Part shown: positions 1 through 11,001 of the stretch, piece after piece
How the letters are laid out: every line of letters starts with the position of its first letter
Position numbering within the stretch: position 1 is the stretch's first letter
Assembly (NCBI GenBank): GCA_950097015.1
Contig: CATNEN010000007.1
Location: 12,673,001 to 12,737,000, forward strand
DNA: 64,000 nucleotides
Origin: Macrostomum hystrix
Lineage: Eukaryota; Platyhelminthes; Macrostomidae
Reading direction: 5' to 3'
Translations under genes and position numbers: made by a program
Notes under the pieces: model-generated
Told to the model about the DNA's origin: nothing
The model's input: only the letters and a program-made list of their open reading frames with translations
The model's database searches: none

Positions 1-145
1 CTGTAAGTCGCGTCGAGTGGAAAAGGGAAGTGCGGAAATGAGGAAATGCCTTCGAAGTCTTTCTTCCTGTAGATTTTTTTCCGCAAAATCTTTACTACTT
101 GGGGAAATTTTCGGACCCTGGGCAGTTTTAGTGCCGTATCCTCAC

Positions 146-770
146 CCTCTTGTGAGCCAGGGCGAGCTGCTTGCTCATCCGCGAGTTCTCCGGCTTGAGC
201 TCCCGGCTGGCGAAGGCGTCGCGGTTGGCCTGCAGGGCAAGCAGCCAGATCATCATGGACTCGTGGTTCTCAGCCTGCAGGATGAACTCCTTGCCCTCGG
301 AGCTGCGGCAGAGTGGGTGATTCGGTGGAATGAGCTGCCATTTCACTGAGCACTCAGTCTAAATAAACTGAGCACTCTTAGCATGTTAGTAACGAGATTA
401 TAACTTTTGAGAAGACAATGAGCAGTATGACGGTCAGTGAGCAAATGCTACTCACTTGATAACGAAGCTGTTCGGTTCATCAAAGTGCAGCGTGATGGAG
501 GCGCCGCGTACATTGATGGTGCCCTGCGGCTCCTTATCCTTCTGCGCTGCCTCGTGTTTGTCCCTGTAAAAGTGCAGCTGGCACTTGCTCTCCTCGAACA
601 CATAGTACTGGGGCCGCTTGGACTTGAAGCGACTGAAAGCTGCAAAAATTCGGTGGGATTTGGGTATGCTCAGCTTAACATTTCCCATATTGTGAGGTTG
701 TAGGTGAGCGGGACTCACCTCCGGTGGGCTTGCTGTAGAGCAGGCCGGACAGCGAGTGCCAGCCGGACAT
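146..770 (-). CDS. PH-domain protein, N-terminal part (three 5' exons; gene continues past the left edge)
   Basis: Three minus-strand exons join in frame: 719-770 (start codon at 768-770, phase 1 end), 456-639 and 146-302, giving 131 codons. All introns are GT-AG. The protein opens MSGWHSLSGLLYSK and continues with a pleckstrin-homology pattern: basic SKRPQYYVFEESKCQLHFY, then strands ending in EFILQAENHESMMIWLLALQ, where the Trp sits in the conserved C-terminal PH helix. PH domains bind phosphoinositides or proteins at membranes. The closest remembered type is the N-terminal PH domain of TBC1D2-like Rab GAPs (YDERKCQLYY- and WLxxLQ-like motifs). The defining TBC domain would lie outside the window, so the family name is inference. 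Exon 3 ends at a GTGAGG donor, so the gene continues leftwards. Alternative upstream starts are possible. Confidence 0.65.
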
Positions 771-2360
771 GCTGATGGCTGGAATTCTGCTGCTCTCGGC
801 TGAAATTCAAAGCCGTCAAGGATGAGAGCCAGCTGACAAAAGTACAAAGTTTCGCCCAAGGCCGAGTTCCGGTCTGCTTGTGGGAGCTCCTCCGACTTAC
901 TGGCAGCTGCTGTCCCGGCCTTTGCTGCTCCTGCGCTCTGTGGGATCTGCTGCGCCCGCGCTCTAAAAGAGTTAAGTGGGAGAAATGCGGAAGGTGGAAG
1001 GCTGGTCAGGAGAAGAGCAGGTGGGGCAGAGCTCTCGGCTGTGAGTAGCTGGGGTGGACTGGCAGCGCAAACAATGGCAGGCAGGTACGGCTGGGTCGGC
1101 TGTGCGAGAGAGAATGGCGAGAATGGACGGAGGCTGTGGGCGGCGGGTGAGCGGGGAGGCGGCTGTCTGGGCCGGGCCGTCAATCGATAATCCGCGCGGC
1201 CCCGTCTCCCAAATTTAAGCTGCTTTGGTGGGTCTGGCTGCAGCGCGCACCTCAGCTGCCAGTGCGGGAGAACTTTTCACCTGTCCGCCCGCCCACCCCC
1301 GCAGACTGTCCGCGTTGAGGATGCAGAACAATGGCGAGGATGGCAGCCGACTGTCAGGTTCCCAGGCTCCCCACCTCCATCCAATTGGCCTCCCTCTCCC
1401 TCACTCATCCCAAAGCGCTCTGTTGTTTTCGACGGGGAGCTCAGCGCGCCTAGCAACAGAGCAGTCGGGGGCTCCGGCTCAGCTGAGCGGCGGAGGGGAG
1501 GGCCAGGTGGAAGCTGCTCTAATTTATTTTTGGTACAAATGAATCCCAGTTTAGTCCCACAAGGGGATTTAATCCCCGAACTCAGGCTGATTATCAACCG
1601 GCCAGATTATTCGGGTCTTCAACTCACACGGTCTTGAGTCCGAGTCGGCGGTTGTTGCGGCTCACAGGGCGGGTCGCATCCGGATTGTCTCAGTTCTGCT
1701 CGGCCTTCTTAAGTCTCACCCAGAGCTCCATGTCTGCAGAGCCGCTTGCTGAGGCGCGCTAAAATAGCCCCCCTGCCTGCACAGCTCTCGCAACCCAGAC
1801 CAGCCAGCCAATGGGAGCCGAGTTGTGTGCGAGGCCGAGGCAGAATCGATACGCAGTTGAGGCCACTTTGAGCGGAGTGCGGAGTGACGAAAGCGAAGAG
1901 CGCTTGCAGAATGCAATTCCGATCCCTTGAGATCCCCCAACCCTCTGCACAAATGGGATCTGTGGGGGCGCCAGTTGTTCGCGCCTGAATTCCGGAATCC
2001 ACCCTCCTTGGGAGATACGGAAGCGATCAGTGATCCCACTGCTAATCTCACTCCGCCGGGTCGTTAGTAGCTGAGGTTTTTGATAATCCAGGTAGATGGA
2101 ATTAGCGGGCAGTAAGGCCAGCTCGTGACACGAGCTCTGCCGCTGGTTTCGAGGCCTGAGTGCTTAATCCCTGAACTCCGCTGCTGACAAAAGTTGGTCT
2201 ATTCAGACCCTCGCTGGGATCCGATAATAGCTACTATTCTGATGCCAGGCACTGAGAAAGACCAGTTTATCCTCGATTGTTATTGCTTTTCAGTTTGTAC
2301 TTATAGGAGCCCGTTAGGGGAGACGAGACTACCGCGAAAGAAGAAACTTGGTTGACAGTT
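771..2360. other. Gene-free stretch upstream of the PH-domain gene
   Basis: The first 700 bases are GC-rich and could hold the promoter and 5' UTR of the minus-strand PH gene. The longer ORFs here have no recognisable protein features and overlap on both strands, as expected in GC-rich non-coding DNA. I see no RNA gene or transposon. Confidence 0.4.
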
Positions 2361-2363
2361 TTA

Positions 2364-3135
2364 GATGCCAAGGTTGGCAGCCAGAGAGGCAAGGGTGGCA
2401 GTTAGAGAGTCAAGGGTTGGCAGATAGAGAGGCAAGGGTGGCAGCTAGAGAGTCAAGGGTTGGCAGTTAGAGAGGCAAGGGTTGGCAGATAGAGAGGCAA
2501 GGGTGGCAGCTAGAGAGGCAAGGGTGGCAGCTAGAGAGGCAAGGGTGGCAGTTAGAAAGGCAAGGGTGGCATTTAGAGAGGCAAGGGTGGCAGTTAGAGA
2601 GGCAAGGGTGGCAGCCAGAGAGGCAAGGGTGGCAGTTAGAGAGTCAAGGGTTGGCAGATAGAGAGTCAAGGGTTGGCAGATAGAGAGTCAAGGGTGGCAG
2701 TTAGAGAGGCAAGGGTTGGCAGATAGAGAGTCAAGGGTTGGCAGTTAGAGAGGCAAGGGTTGGCAGATAGAGAGGCAAGGGTGGCAGCTAGAGAGGCAAG
2801 GGTGGCAGCTAGAGAGGCAAGGGTGGCAGTTAGAGATGCAAGGGTGGCATTTAGAGAGGCAAGGGTGGCAGTTAGAGATGCAAGGGTGGCAGCTAGAGAG
2901 GCAAGGGTGGCATTTAGAGAGGCAAGGGTGGCAGTTAGAGATGCAAGGGTGGCAGCTAGAGAGGCAAGGGTTGGCAGTTAGAGAGACAAGGGTGGCAGCT
3001 AGAGAGGCAAGGGTGGCAGTTAGAAAGGCAAGGGTGGCATTTAGAGAGGCAAGGGTGGCAGTTAGAGATGCAAGGGTGGCAGCTAGAGAGACAAGGGTTA
3101 GCAGCTAGAGAGGCAAGGGTGACAGTTAAAGAGGC
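2364..3135. repeat. Minisatellite, about 21-bp unit (core GAGGCAAGGGTGGCAGTTAG)
   Basis: About 37 imperfect copies of a purine-rich unit, with variants GGTTGGCAG/GGTGGCAG and AGTCAAGGG/AGGCAAGGG. Most units are 21 bp and therefore keep frame, which produces apparent ORFs with AREARVAVRD-type repeats. The first third mixes 21- and 22-bp units and breaks those frames. I find no evidence of a gene. Confidence 0.95.
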
Positions 3136-3732
3136 CAAAAGTTGTATTCAGATGGGCCTGAAACTGAACTTGGTGATTAGAGATAGGAAATGATTTATTG
3201 AACACATGTGCCAGCTAAAAGCATTCCCTGGGATTGAGTAGACTCGTGAGAGTGAGTCCACAAACCGACAGGCGGACTCCATGGAGACTGGGACGGAGAA
3301 AGTGTATTTGAGGAAATTGGCAATAGAGGCTCGGAGAGGTTTCTCCGCAGTGAGATGAGCAGTTTGCGAGCATTCTGACACCTTCTGCTCACCCCAGAGC
3401 ACGCGAAATCCAGATTTCAATTGCGCAGAGCCCCACTAAACAGTGCTGAGCACATGTGAGAATGTTTGAGCGCAGCCCAGTCATTTGTTCATTTTCACAG
3501 TCGATAAAAAATTCTGCATTTAAAACCGCGTAGGCTTGAAAGCAGCGGAGCTCAGCTAGGCACTGTGGCCAGAATTAACAAGCTCAAGCTCAGACTAACT
3601 ATGACAGTTTCTAAATGCATGCGCATTCTCAATGTGGAGTGGAGCGAATGCAGACACAGGCTCCGTAAAGCAATCATAAAAATTAATTTCTGCTTCCGTA
3701 TTGCTTCTGCTTCTGATTCTCCGAAACACATT
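3136..3732. other. Gene-free stretch between two arrays
   Basis: Mixed-composition sequence with only short unrelated ORFs on both strands. I see no exon with convincing splice sites, no transposon end and no RNA gene. Confidence 0.35.
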
Positions 3733-3995
3733 TAGCTGACAGTTCCCAGCCTGCTGACAGTTCCCAGTCTGCTGACAATTCCCAGCCTGCTGACAGTTCC
3801 CAGCCTGCTGACAGTTCCCAGCCTGCTGACAGTTCCCAGCCTGCTGACAGTTCCCAGCCTGCTGACAGTTCCCAGCCTGCTGACAGTTCCCAGCCTGCTG
3901 ACAGTTCCCAGCCTGCTGACAGTTCCCAGCCTGCTGACAGTTCCGAGCCTGCTGACAGTTCCCAGCCTGCTGACAGTTCCCAGCCTGCTGACAGA
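3733..3995. repeat. Minisatellite, 18-bp unit CTGACAGTTCCCAGCCTG
   Basis: About 14-15 nearly identical copies in direct tandem, with rare substitutions (for example CCCAGTCTG and CCGAGCCTG). Because 18 is a multiple of three, the minus strand is open as a repeated NCQQAG hexapeptide. Only the repeat supports that frame, so it is not called coding. Confidence 0.95.
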
Positions 3996-4288
3996 AATTT
4001 TGAAACAAAGAAAACAGAGCGAAACTCAACAAGCCGAATGCCAATATACGAGATAAATAGATTAACGTCTCAACTGCCCTACCTATGCAAGTAGTTTACC
4101 GTAAAAGTACAAAAAAGTTGAACTTGGCTCAGAATTCAATTTGGCTCTGGGAAACTGCAGTTCTATGGTAATTTTAGGCCCCTGCCGGGTGGAGGTGTTT
4201 CAAGCATTTAGTGCGCAAGCTGCAGCCATGCAGTCGAGGCCGCATTCAGCACGAAGCATTCCTAAGCCTTTTGGAGCTCAATCAGCTA
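3996..4288. other. Short gene-free stretch before the glutamine-rich ORF
   Basis: AT-rich to mixed sequence. The frame of the downstream glutamine ORF is open back to about 4211, but the first ATG in that frame is at 4289. No promoter element stands out. Confidence 0.3.
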
Positions 4289-6354
4289 ATGGCGACTGCA
4301 GTAGCCCAGCTGCCCTATGAAAAGCAAAGCAGAACGAATCAGCGACAGCAACTTGAAGTGCAGCTAGAGCAGCAGCAGCAGAAGCAACCTCAGCAGCAAC
4401 AGCAATCACAACAACAGCAACAGAATCAGCAATCACAACAACAGCAACAGAATCAGCAATCACAACAACAGCAATCACAACAACAGCAACAGAATCAGCA
4501 ATCACAACAACAGCAACAGAATCAGCAATCACAACAACAGCTACCACAACAGCAACAGCAGCAGCAGCATCAGCAGCCACCTCAACAGCAGCAGCTAGAG
4601 CAGCAGCAGCAGAAGCAATCTCAGCAGCAACAGCAATCACAACAACAGCAACAGAATCAGCAATCACAACAACAGCTACCACAACAGCAAAAGCAGCAGC
4701 AGCAGCAGAAGCAACCTCAGCTGCAACAGCAACTACAACAGCAACAGCAGCTGCAGTATCAGCAGCCAACTCAACAGCAGCAGCAGCAGCTAGAGCCGCA
4801 GCCAACTCAACAGCAACAGCAATCACAACAGCAGCAACAGAATCAGCAATCACAACAACAGCTACCACAACAGCAACAGCAGCAGCAGCATCAGCAGCCA
4901 CCTCAACAGCAGCAGCTAGAGCAGCAGCAGCAGAAGCAATCTCAGCAGCAACAGCAATCACAACAACAGCAACAGAATCAGCAATCACAACAACAGCTAC
5001 CACAACAGCAACAGCAGCAGCAGCATCAGCAGCCACCTCAACAGCAGCAGCTAGAGCAGCAGCAGCAGAAGCAATCTCAGCAGCAACAGCAATCACAACA
5101 ACAGCAACAGAATCAGCAATCACAACAACAGCTACCACAACAGCAAAAGCAGCAGCAGCATCAGAAGCCACCTCAACAGCAGCAGCAGCAGAAGCAACCT
5201 CAGCTGCAACAGCAACTACAACAGCAACAGCAGCTGCAGTATCAGCAGCCAACTCAACAGCAGCAGCAGCAGCTAGAGCCGCAGCCAACTCAACAGCAAC
5301 AGCAATCACAACAGCAGCAACAGAATCAGCAATCACAACAACAGCTACCACAACAGCAACAGCAGCAGCAGCATCAGCAGCCACCTCAACAGCAGCAGCT
5401 AGAGCAGCAGCAGCAGAAGCAATCTCAGCAGCAACAGCAATCACAACAACAGCAACAGAATCAGCAATCACAACAACAGCTACCACAACAGCAACAGCAA
5501 CAGCAGCATCAGCAGCCACCTCAACAGCAGCAGCTAGAGCAGCAGCAGCAGAAGCAATCTCAGCAGCAACAGCAATCACAACAACAGCAACAGAATCAGC
5601 AATCACAACAACAGCTACCACATCAGCAACAGCAGCAGCAGTATCAGCAGCCACCTCAACACCAGCAGTTAGAGCAGCAGCAGCAGAAGCAACCTCAACA
5701 GCAACAGCAATCACAACAACAGCAACAGAATCAGCAATCACAACAACAGCTACCACAACAGCAAAAGCAGCAGCAGCATCAGAAGCCACCTCAACAGCAG
5801 CAGCAGCAGAAGCAACCTCAGCTGCAACAGCAACTACAACAGCAACAGCAGCTGCAGTATCAGCAGCCACCTCAACAGCAGCAGCAGCAGCTAGAGCCGC
5901 AGCCAACTCAACAGCAACAGCAATCACAACAGCAGCAACAGAATCAGCAATCACAACAACAGCTACCACAACAGCAACAGCAGCAGCAGCATCAGCAGCC
6001 ACCTCAACAGCAGCAGCTAGAGCAGCAGCAGCAGAAGCAATCTCAGCAGCAACAGCAATCACAACAACAGCAACAGAATCAGCAATCACAACAACAGCTA
6101 CCACAACAGCAACAGCAGCAGCAGCATCAGCAGCCACCTCAACAGCAGCAGCTAGAGCAGCAGCAGCAGAAGCAATCACAGCAGCAACAGCGATCACAAC
6201 AACAGCAAACAAAACAGCATAAGCCGCAGGTGCAACAGCTGCATCAACAGCAGCATTCAAAAAACAAACGGCAGCATCAGAAACAGCAATCACAGCAGCA
6301 GCAGCATTCGAAATGCCAAGTGCAGCATCAGAAGCAGCAACAGAAGCTACAACC

Positions 6355-6405
<51 letters not shown>

Positions 6406-6730
6406 GCAGCAGCAGAAGCTAGCGCAGCTATCGAATCGATGGCCCTTTTCGTGCCTTGGCAAACGAAAGTCGTCGTCCTCCAGACTGGTGGCGCCGTTTG
6501 CGACGCCCCAGACTGCTGGCAGCTCTGTGTTGGGGGCTCCCCGAGATCACCAAGATCTGGCGAAAGATACGGACGTTGCAGAGCTGGCGGCGCGACCCGT
6601 CACTGCTGGTTTGGTGTCACCAGACCTGGGCGCGAGTTGGCCAGTTCCGCTGCCCTCGCTGGCTCAGCAGCGCTCAATCATACTCAGCTTGGACAGCATT
6701 CTTGAGCAGCACCAATGCCAGCTAGCCTAA
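4289..6730 (+). CDS. Glutamine-rich long ORF, possibly a repeat-derived pseudo-ORF
   Basis: From the ATG at 4289 the frame is open for 813 residues. Residues about 25-710 are almost pure Q with N, S, P, L, K and H punctuation, encoded by mixed CAG/CAA. A motif of about 45-50 residues recurs (LEQQQQKQS ... NQQSQQQLPQQ ... HQQPPQ), so the tract grew by duplicating a long unit and not only by CAG slippage. A pure CAG run lies near 6355-6400. About 105 residues of ordinary composition follow, ending LEQHQCQLA. Long Q tracts occur in transcription cofactors, but no domain is recognised here. CAG/CAA repeats contain no stops in this frame, and the non-repeat tail is also largely open in the other two forward frames. 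Protein status is therefore uncertain. Confidence 0.35.
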
Positions 6731-6731
6731 C

Positions 6732-7452
6732 CTCGATTCAGTCCAGTTTCCTGCCCGAGTCCATGCTGGCGAGCTACTAAGCCTCTGTGAGCGTCGATTC
6801 AGTCCAGTTTCCTGACCGAGTCCATGCTGCCGAGCTGCCAAGCCTCTGTGAGTGTCGATTCAGTCCAGTTTCCTGACCGAGTCCATGCTGCCGAGCTGCC
6901 AAGCCTCTGTGAGCGTCGATTCAGTCCAGTTTCCTGCCCGAGTCCATGCTGCCGAGCTGCCAAGCCTCTGTGAGTGTCGATTCAGTCCAGTTTCCTGCCC
7001 GAGTCCATGCTGCCGAGCTGCCAAGCCTCTGTGAGTGTCGATTCAGTCCACTTTCCTGCCCGAGTCCATGCTGCCGAGCTGCCAAGCCTCTGTGAGCGTC
7101 GATTCAGTCCAGTTTCCTGACCGAGTCCATGCTGCCGAGCTGCCAAGCCTCTGTGAGCGTCGATTCAGTCCAGTTTCCTGCCCGAGTCCATGCTGCCGAG
7201 CTGCCAAGCCTCTGTGAGCGTCGATTCAGTCCAGTTTCCTGCCCGAGTCCATGCTGCCGAGCTGCCAAGCCTCTGTGAGCGTCGATTCAGTCCAGTTTCC
7301 TGCCCGAGTCCATGCTGCCGAGCTGCCAAGCCTCTGTGAGTGTCAATTCAGTCCAGTTTCCTGCCCGAGTCCATGCGGCCGAGCTGCCAAGCCTCTGTGA
7401 GCGTCGATTCAGTCCAGTTTCCTGCCCTAGTCCCTGCTGCCGAGCTGCCAAG
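6732..7452. repeat. Minisatellite, 61-bp unit (core GTCGATTCAGTCCAGTTTCC)
   Basis: About 12 head-to-tail copies beginning directly after the stop codon of the glutamine-rich ORF. Each copy contains GAGTCCATGCTGCCGAGCTG followed by CCAAGCCTCTGTGAG. Variation is limited to a few positions (CTGCCCGAG/CTGACCGAG, GAGCGTC/GAGTGTC), so the array is young or homogenised. Confidence 0.95.
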
Positions 7453-8781
7453 CTTGACTGTCTTTCGAGAGACCGTTGAGATTTCATTTGAATTGCCACT
7501 TTTTAGTTTCGAATGCTATTGCACAGTTTATGTTCTTGTCCTTGTGAGTCATGCCCGTCTCGATGGGGCCGAGAAATACAAGGCTAGGAATGCTATGCCT
7601 TTAGTTGGAAAATTTATCAATCAGGTATTTAGTCGATTATTTCAAATCTGATTAACAGTAGAAATACGATGCGCGGCGCATTTCAAATGCACACGTATTG
7701 CTGCATCTCCCAAAATACGAGGGGTATTCAACCAATTGTCATGAAAATTCGTCTCTTTTCGGTTCTATCCGATGAAACAACTTCCAGAATGCCAAAACAT
7801 GGGTATTCGATATTCAAGATTCTTGTCGAGGTATCTGGAGGCGAAAGCCATCAATATAGGCTTTGAAATCTGGACTTTCGCGGTGGACTTTCACGAAAAT
7901 TGGTCATTCGGTTTGGGAGCTATTTTGAAGTAGGCAATGGGTATTTGAAATGCCCCCGTGGTCGTTTTCCAGGGGTGAAAATAGCGTGCTCTTTCTGCTG
8001 TTTATCGGAATGTGCTAATCATTCACCCGAAAGAGTCTCAGGAAATCCACCGATTCGGACTGCTTTGGTTCTCAGAGCATTTTCTATGCAATCCGCAAGG
8101 CATGTTAGGCCACAGCTTCCCTTTTTCATCTTGAAGTAAACGCTTTTAGTGCTCGACCGGAGCACTAAGCGAAAATAAAAAGTCCCTTCAACAGGCTGCA
8201 AAGCAATGCATAATTACACTTTTCGAGCATTAGGAATGTACGAGCGTTGATTGACAACAGATAGAATCTGCTTGCTGATTAGCATCTATTTGCAGATGGT
8301 GCAACAGGGTGAGTTATAAACCTGCGAATATCAGCCATGCAGGCCGAACACAAGTGCCGCTTGCTATTGAAGCAGAACGCTGACTCGCAAGCAACAACAA
8401 AATAAGTGCCAACTGTCTACTGTAAAGCGCTCACAATTGACATGCGATTTCATAGGAACTCTATCTGATGCAGGTCCGGCCCGCAATTCGGTGGGAAGAA
8501 ACCTAAGCGGATCTTGTTAAGCAAAAAACTTGTCTTTACATTTGTCACCTGTAGTTTTTCAGCTGAGGTTAAACTATTTCTTTCAACGCCACAGGTCGCA
8601 TGTTTAGTTATTATACTAAAAAATGAGGGCATTCTGTAAATGGAAAACTTGCACAAAATGAAAAAACTTGAGACCGCTGCTAGTTTAGCCGAAACGAATA
8701 AGCGGGAAAATTCTCAACAATACGAGCTACCAAAACAAAGTGAGCAGAATTTGTCTTTGCCGACGAAAACTTTGCACCGCT
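7453..8781. other. Gene-free stretch with one mariner-like terminus
   Basis: AT-rich non-coding sequence with short ORFs only. TACGAGGGGTATTCAA near 7715 resembles the outer end of the mariner-type elements at 48117 and 63240, but no clean matching right end was found. The last part should hold the 3' UTR of the longer TMEM107 transcript (minus strand). Confidence 0.35.
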
Positions 8782-10044
8782 TTAAGAGGCCTTGGCGCCG
8801 CCGCGCTGTCCTGCAGGCTTGGCGGACCTTGCGGGCGCCTCCGCCGACTTCGGTGTGTAGGAGAATGCGGAAATGATGGCGATGACCTCGGTGACGGCCG
8901 GGAAGGCGATGCAGAAGCCGAAGATGTAAAAGAAGTCGTTGACTGGCCAGGAGTCGAGTAGGAACAGCAGCAGAGCCACCGAGCCGGCAAAGTGCGAGGC
9001 GGTGGCTGTGATTGGGTTAGGGAAACTCTGAGTTAAGGAATCGCGGATCGTTTATTGTCTGCTTTTAGTGGCTATTTGGTTGGGACAGGAAAGCCCGATG
9101 GCTGCGGACTGGGCAGAGTCAGAGCCCCATTTACAGCTGCTTGCGCAGGCTGCGCTCAATCAGCTGACTGAGGTCGAGGAGTGCGGGCAGCGCGATGGTC
9201 ACTGCGAAGATCGGCCAGAATCGGCTGTAGCTCCAGGCCCACATGACAAAGTAGCAGGAGCTGACTGTGCCGCCGCAGTGGATCATGATGGCTGCAGGAC
9301 GGGTGGGACAGAGAGTTAAGGATTATTTTGCTCGCCTTGACCTCCCGCAAAGTTGTAAGTTTCTACTACTAAAAATTTTATTTTTCAAAAGGATACAGAA
9401 AAGGCTTTGTGTCGGCAAGAACATCGTCACGCCGAACAGGAAGGACAGCATCTCAAATGCAAACAAAAAGCAGGAGACCGCCAACACGATGATGAACCTA
9501 AAATTAAATTCAATACGTTGTGTTAGTAGCTAATGCGAGCGAATTTATTCGCCATAAGATATTTATTTTTTCAACTTTCAAATGAAAGCGATACACTCTT
9601 ACTTGAGATCTTCAGCATTGTATTCTGCCGTGGTATAAGTAGTTGACAAAGAAGCCTTTATATGTAGATCCTGCAAGATCAGATTTTTAGAAGCAGATTT
9701 TTGCGGACTTAAGTAAAAAATTTGCATCAAACTGAGAAGCATGCATGGAAAAGACACCTAAAAGTGTAGAAGCTAAAAAAGGCCAAAGTCGCTTTTCATA
9801 GAGAGAGACAAACACAGGCGCATATATTCAGGGCGTAAACGTAGTTGAAGTGTTTTTAACTAGTACATAGTATTAGATTAAAAATTAAGCCTCATGTCTT
9901 ATTGATAAAATTAATGTACATGTTACCTATAACTATAATATGATTAGAAGTGGAACTTACCCGAGAAATAAAGATCGTTACTGTGATTATAATATGGGAA
10001 ATCAGAACTAGAAAACGAGCAGGTATAAGACCATTTACTCGCAT
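8782..10044 (-). CDS. TMEM107: TMEM107, ciliary transition-zone membrane protein, with two alternative last exons
   Basis: Minus-strand exons: E1 9961-10044 (ATG at 10042-10044), E2 9603-9670, E3 9397-9497, then either E4A 9131-9291 or E4B 8782-9005. All introns are GT-AG. E3 ends in phase 1, and both terminal exons complete the same Ser codon. The protein begins MRVNGLIPARFLVLISHIII, close to vertebrate TMEM107. E3 carries the conserved TQSLFS before the next helix. E4B continues SHFAGSVALLLFLLDSW and FCIAFPAVTEV, matching the family C-terminus; E4A gives a diverged version (IHCGGTVSS, TIALPALLDL). The isoforms are 137 and 158 residues; the human protein has 140. TMEM107 is a four-helix protein of the MKS module at the ciliary transition zone. 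E4B adds a longer Ala/Lys-rich tail. E1 was assigned by similarity and splice phase. Confidence 0.9.
9051..9056 (-). terminator. Poly(A) signal for TMEM107 isoform A
   Basis: TTTATT on the plus strand reads AATAAA on the minus strand. It lies about 75 bases past the stop of exon 4A and before exon 4B, where a signal for cleavage after exon 4A is expected. Confidence 0.6.
9131..9291 (-). other. TMEM107: Alternative terminal exon 4A of TMEM107
   Basis: A TCCTGCAG acceptor is followed by an open frame of about 52 residues, beginning IMIHCGGTVSS and ending ERSLRKQL plus stop. It aligns with exon 4B (8782-9005) at the HC/HF, the small-residue GG/AG, the aromatic FWPIF/FFYIF and the ALPALLDL/AFPAVTEV segment. 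The two exons therefore look like tandem duplicates. Use of 4A gives a TMEM107 with a short basic tail. Confidence 0.8.
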
Positions 10045-11001
10045 CTTGAATGAAATTATGAAGTTGCTGCTTGTAACAATTAATGGAAAACACCAAACTA
10101 ATCCAAACCGCGAAGTCCAACAACCAACAAAAAATTGTTAAGAATGCGTAAGTTAAAAGCATTACAGTTTAAACAAGTTTCATCATAAATTCTTGGCAAC
10201 GGCATATTTTATTGTATAAAAAGTGTTTAAAAAACATATACGTGTTATCTGCAGATATTAAATTACAAAGAAGCTATATTACAAAACAACTTTGTTAAAA
10301 TAGACGCATAAAAGATTTAAAACAGTTCAGAAAAAAGCGTAAAAAATTAAAGGCACACTTCGTAGATCGTGGATAACTACATAAATAAATTTCTATTTGT
10401 TGTTTGTTTCTGTAAAGTAAATAAGTGAGCATTTTTAGTGTTCGTATATCCACTATTTGGGACTGAATTTTCAATAGAGCTTGAAGCTGAAATATTACTA
10501 TGATAAACCTAAAGCATGCTTTGAGGTTCCGTTCCTCTTTGCTTGGAACCTGTTCAAATGCACTTTTCAAAGATGTATCACTTAACTCCCCAACATGCAA
10601 TCTAATGTTTGCCGCGATTCCCTCAGGTAATTGCTGATAATTGCTGACCTTGCTGCTCTGTTATGAGCTTCGGTTTAGTATTTTTGGCTCACTAGTAATA
10701 ATAATAAATATAGTATTACAGTGTACCTAGGCTTAATCCAACCACATTCCTCATATCCGAAAACTTTATGGACAGCATATGCGTGACATATAGCGCACAA
10801 CATGATTCTGAGTGTTTTCTAAGATTTTAAGTAAGATTGCTTTAAATAGGTTTTAAAAAGGCTTTAAATTATTCTTATGTGTTCTTATATCTAGAACAAA
10901 TACCATAAATAGCTAATCATTATATTTTAAATGTTGTTTAATCTATAAAAAATATTACCAAGTTTAGCGTTTTTTACTTTTGTATTAAAAATAAAGTTCT
11001 A
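10045..11001. other. AT-rich gene-free stretch upstream of TMEM107
   Basis: Very AT-rich DNA between the TMEM107 start codon and a mariner element. It should contain the TMEM107 promoter and 5' UTR on the minus strand. The ORFs here are short and show no family features. Confidence 0.35.

Noticed and set aside
4278-6293. 671-residue minus-strand ORF rich in Ala/Val
   Set aside because: It is the antisense shadow of the CAG/CAA repeat, with composition fully explained by the repeat.
7715-7955. Possible mariner MITE starting TACGAGGGGTATTCAA
   Set aside because: Only one end is convincing; GAAATGCCCCCGTGG near 7950 is too poor a match for the other end.
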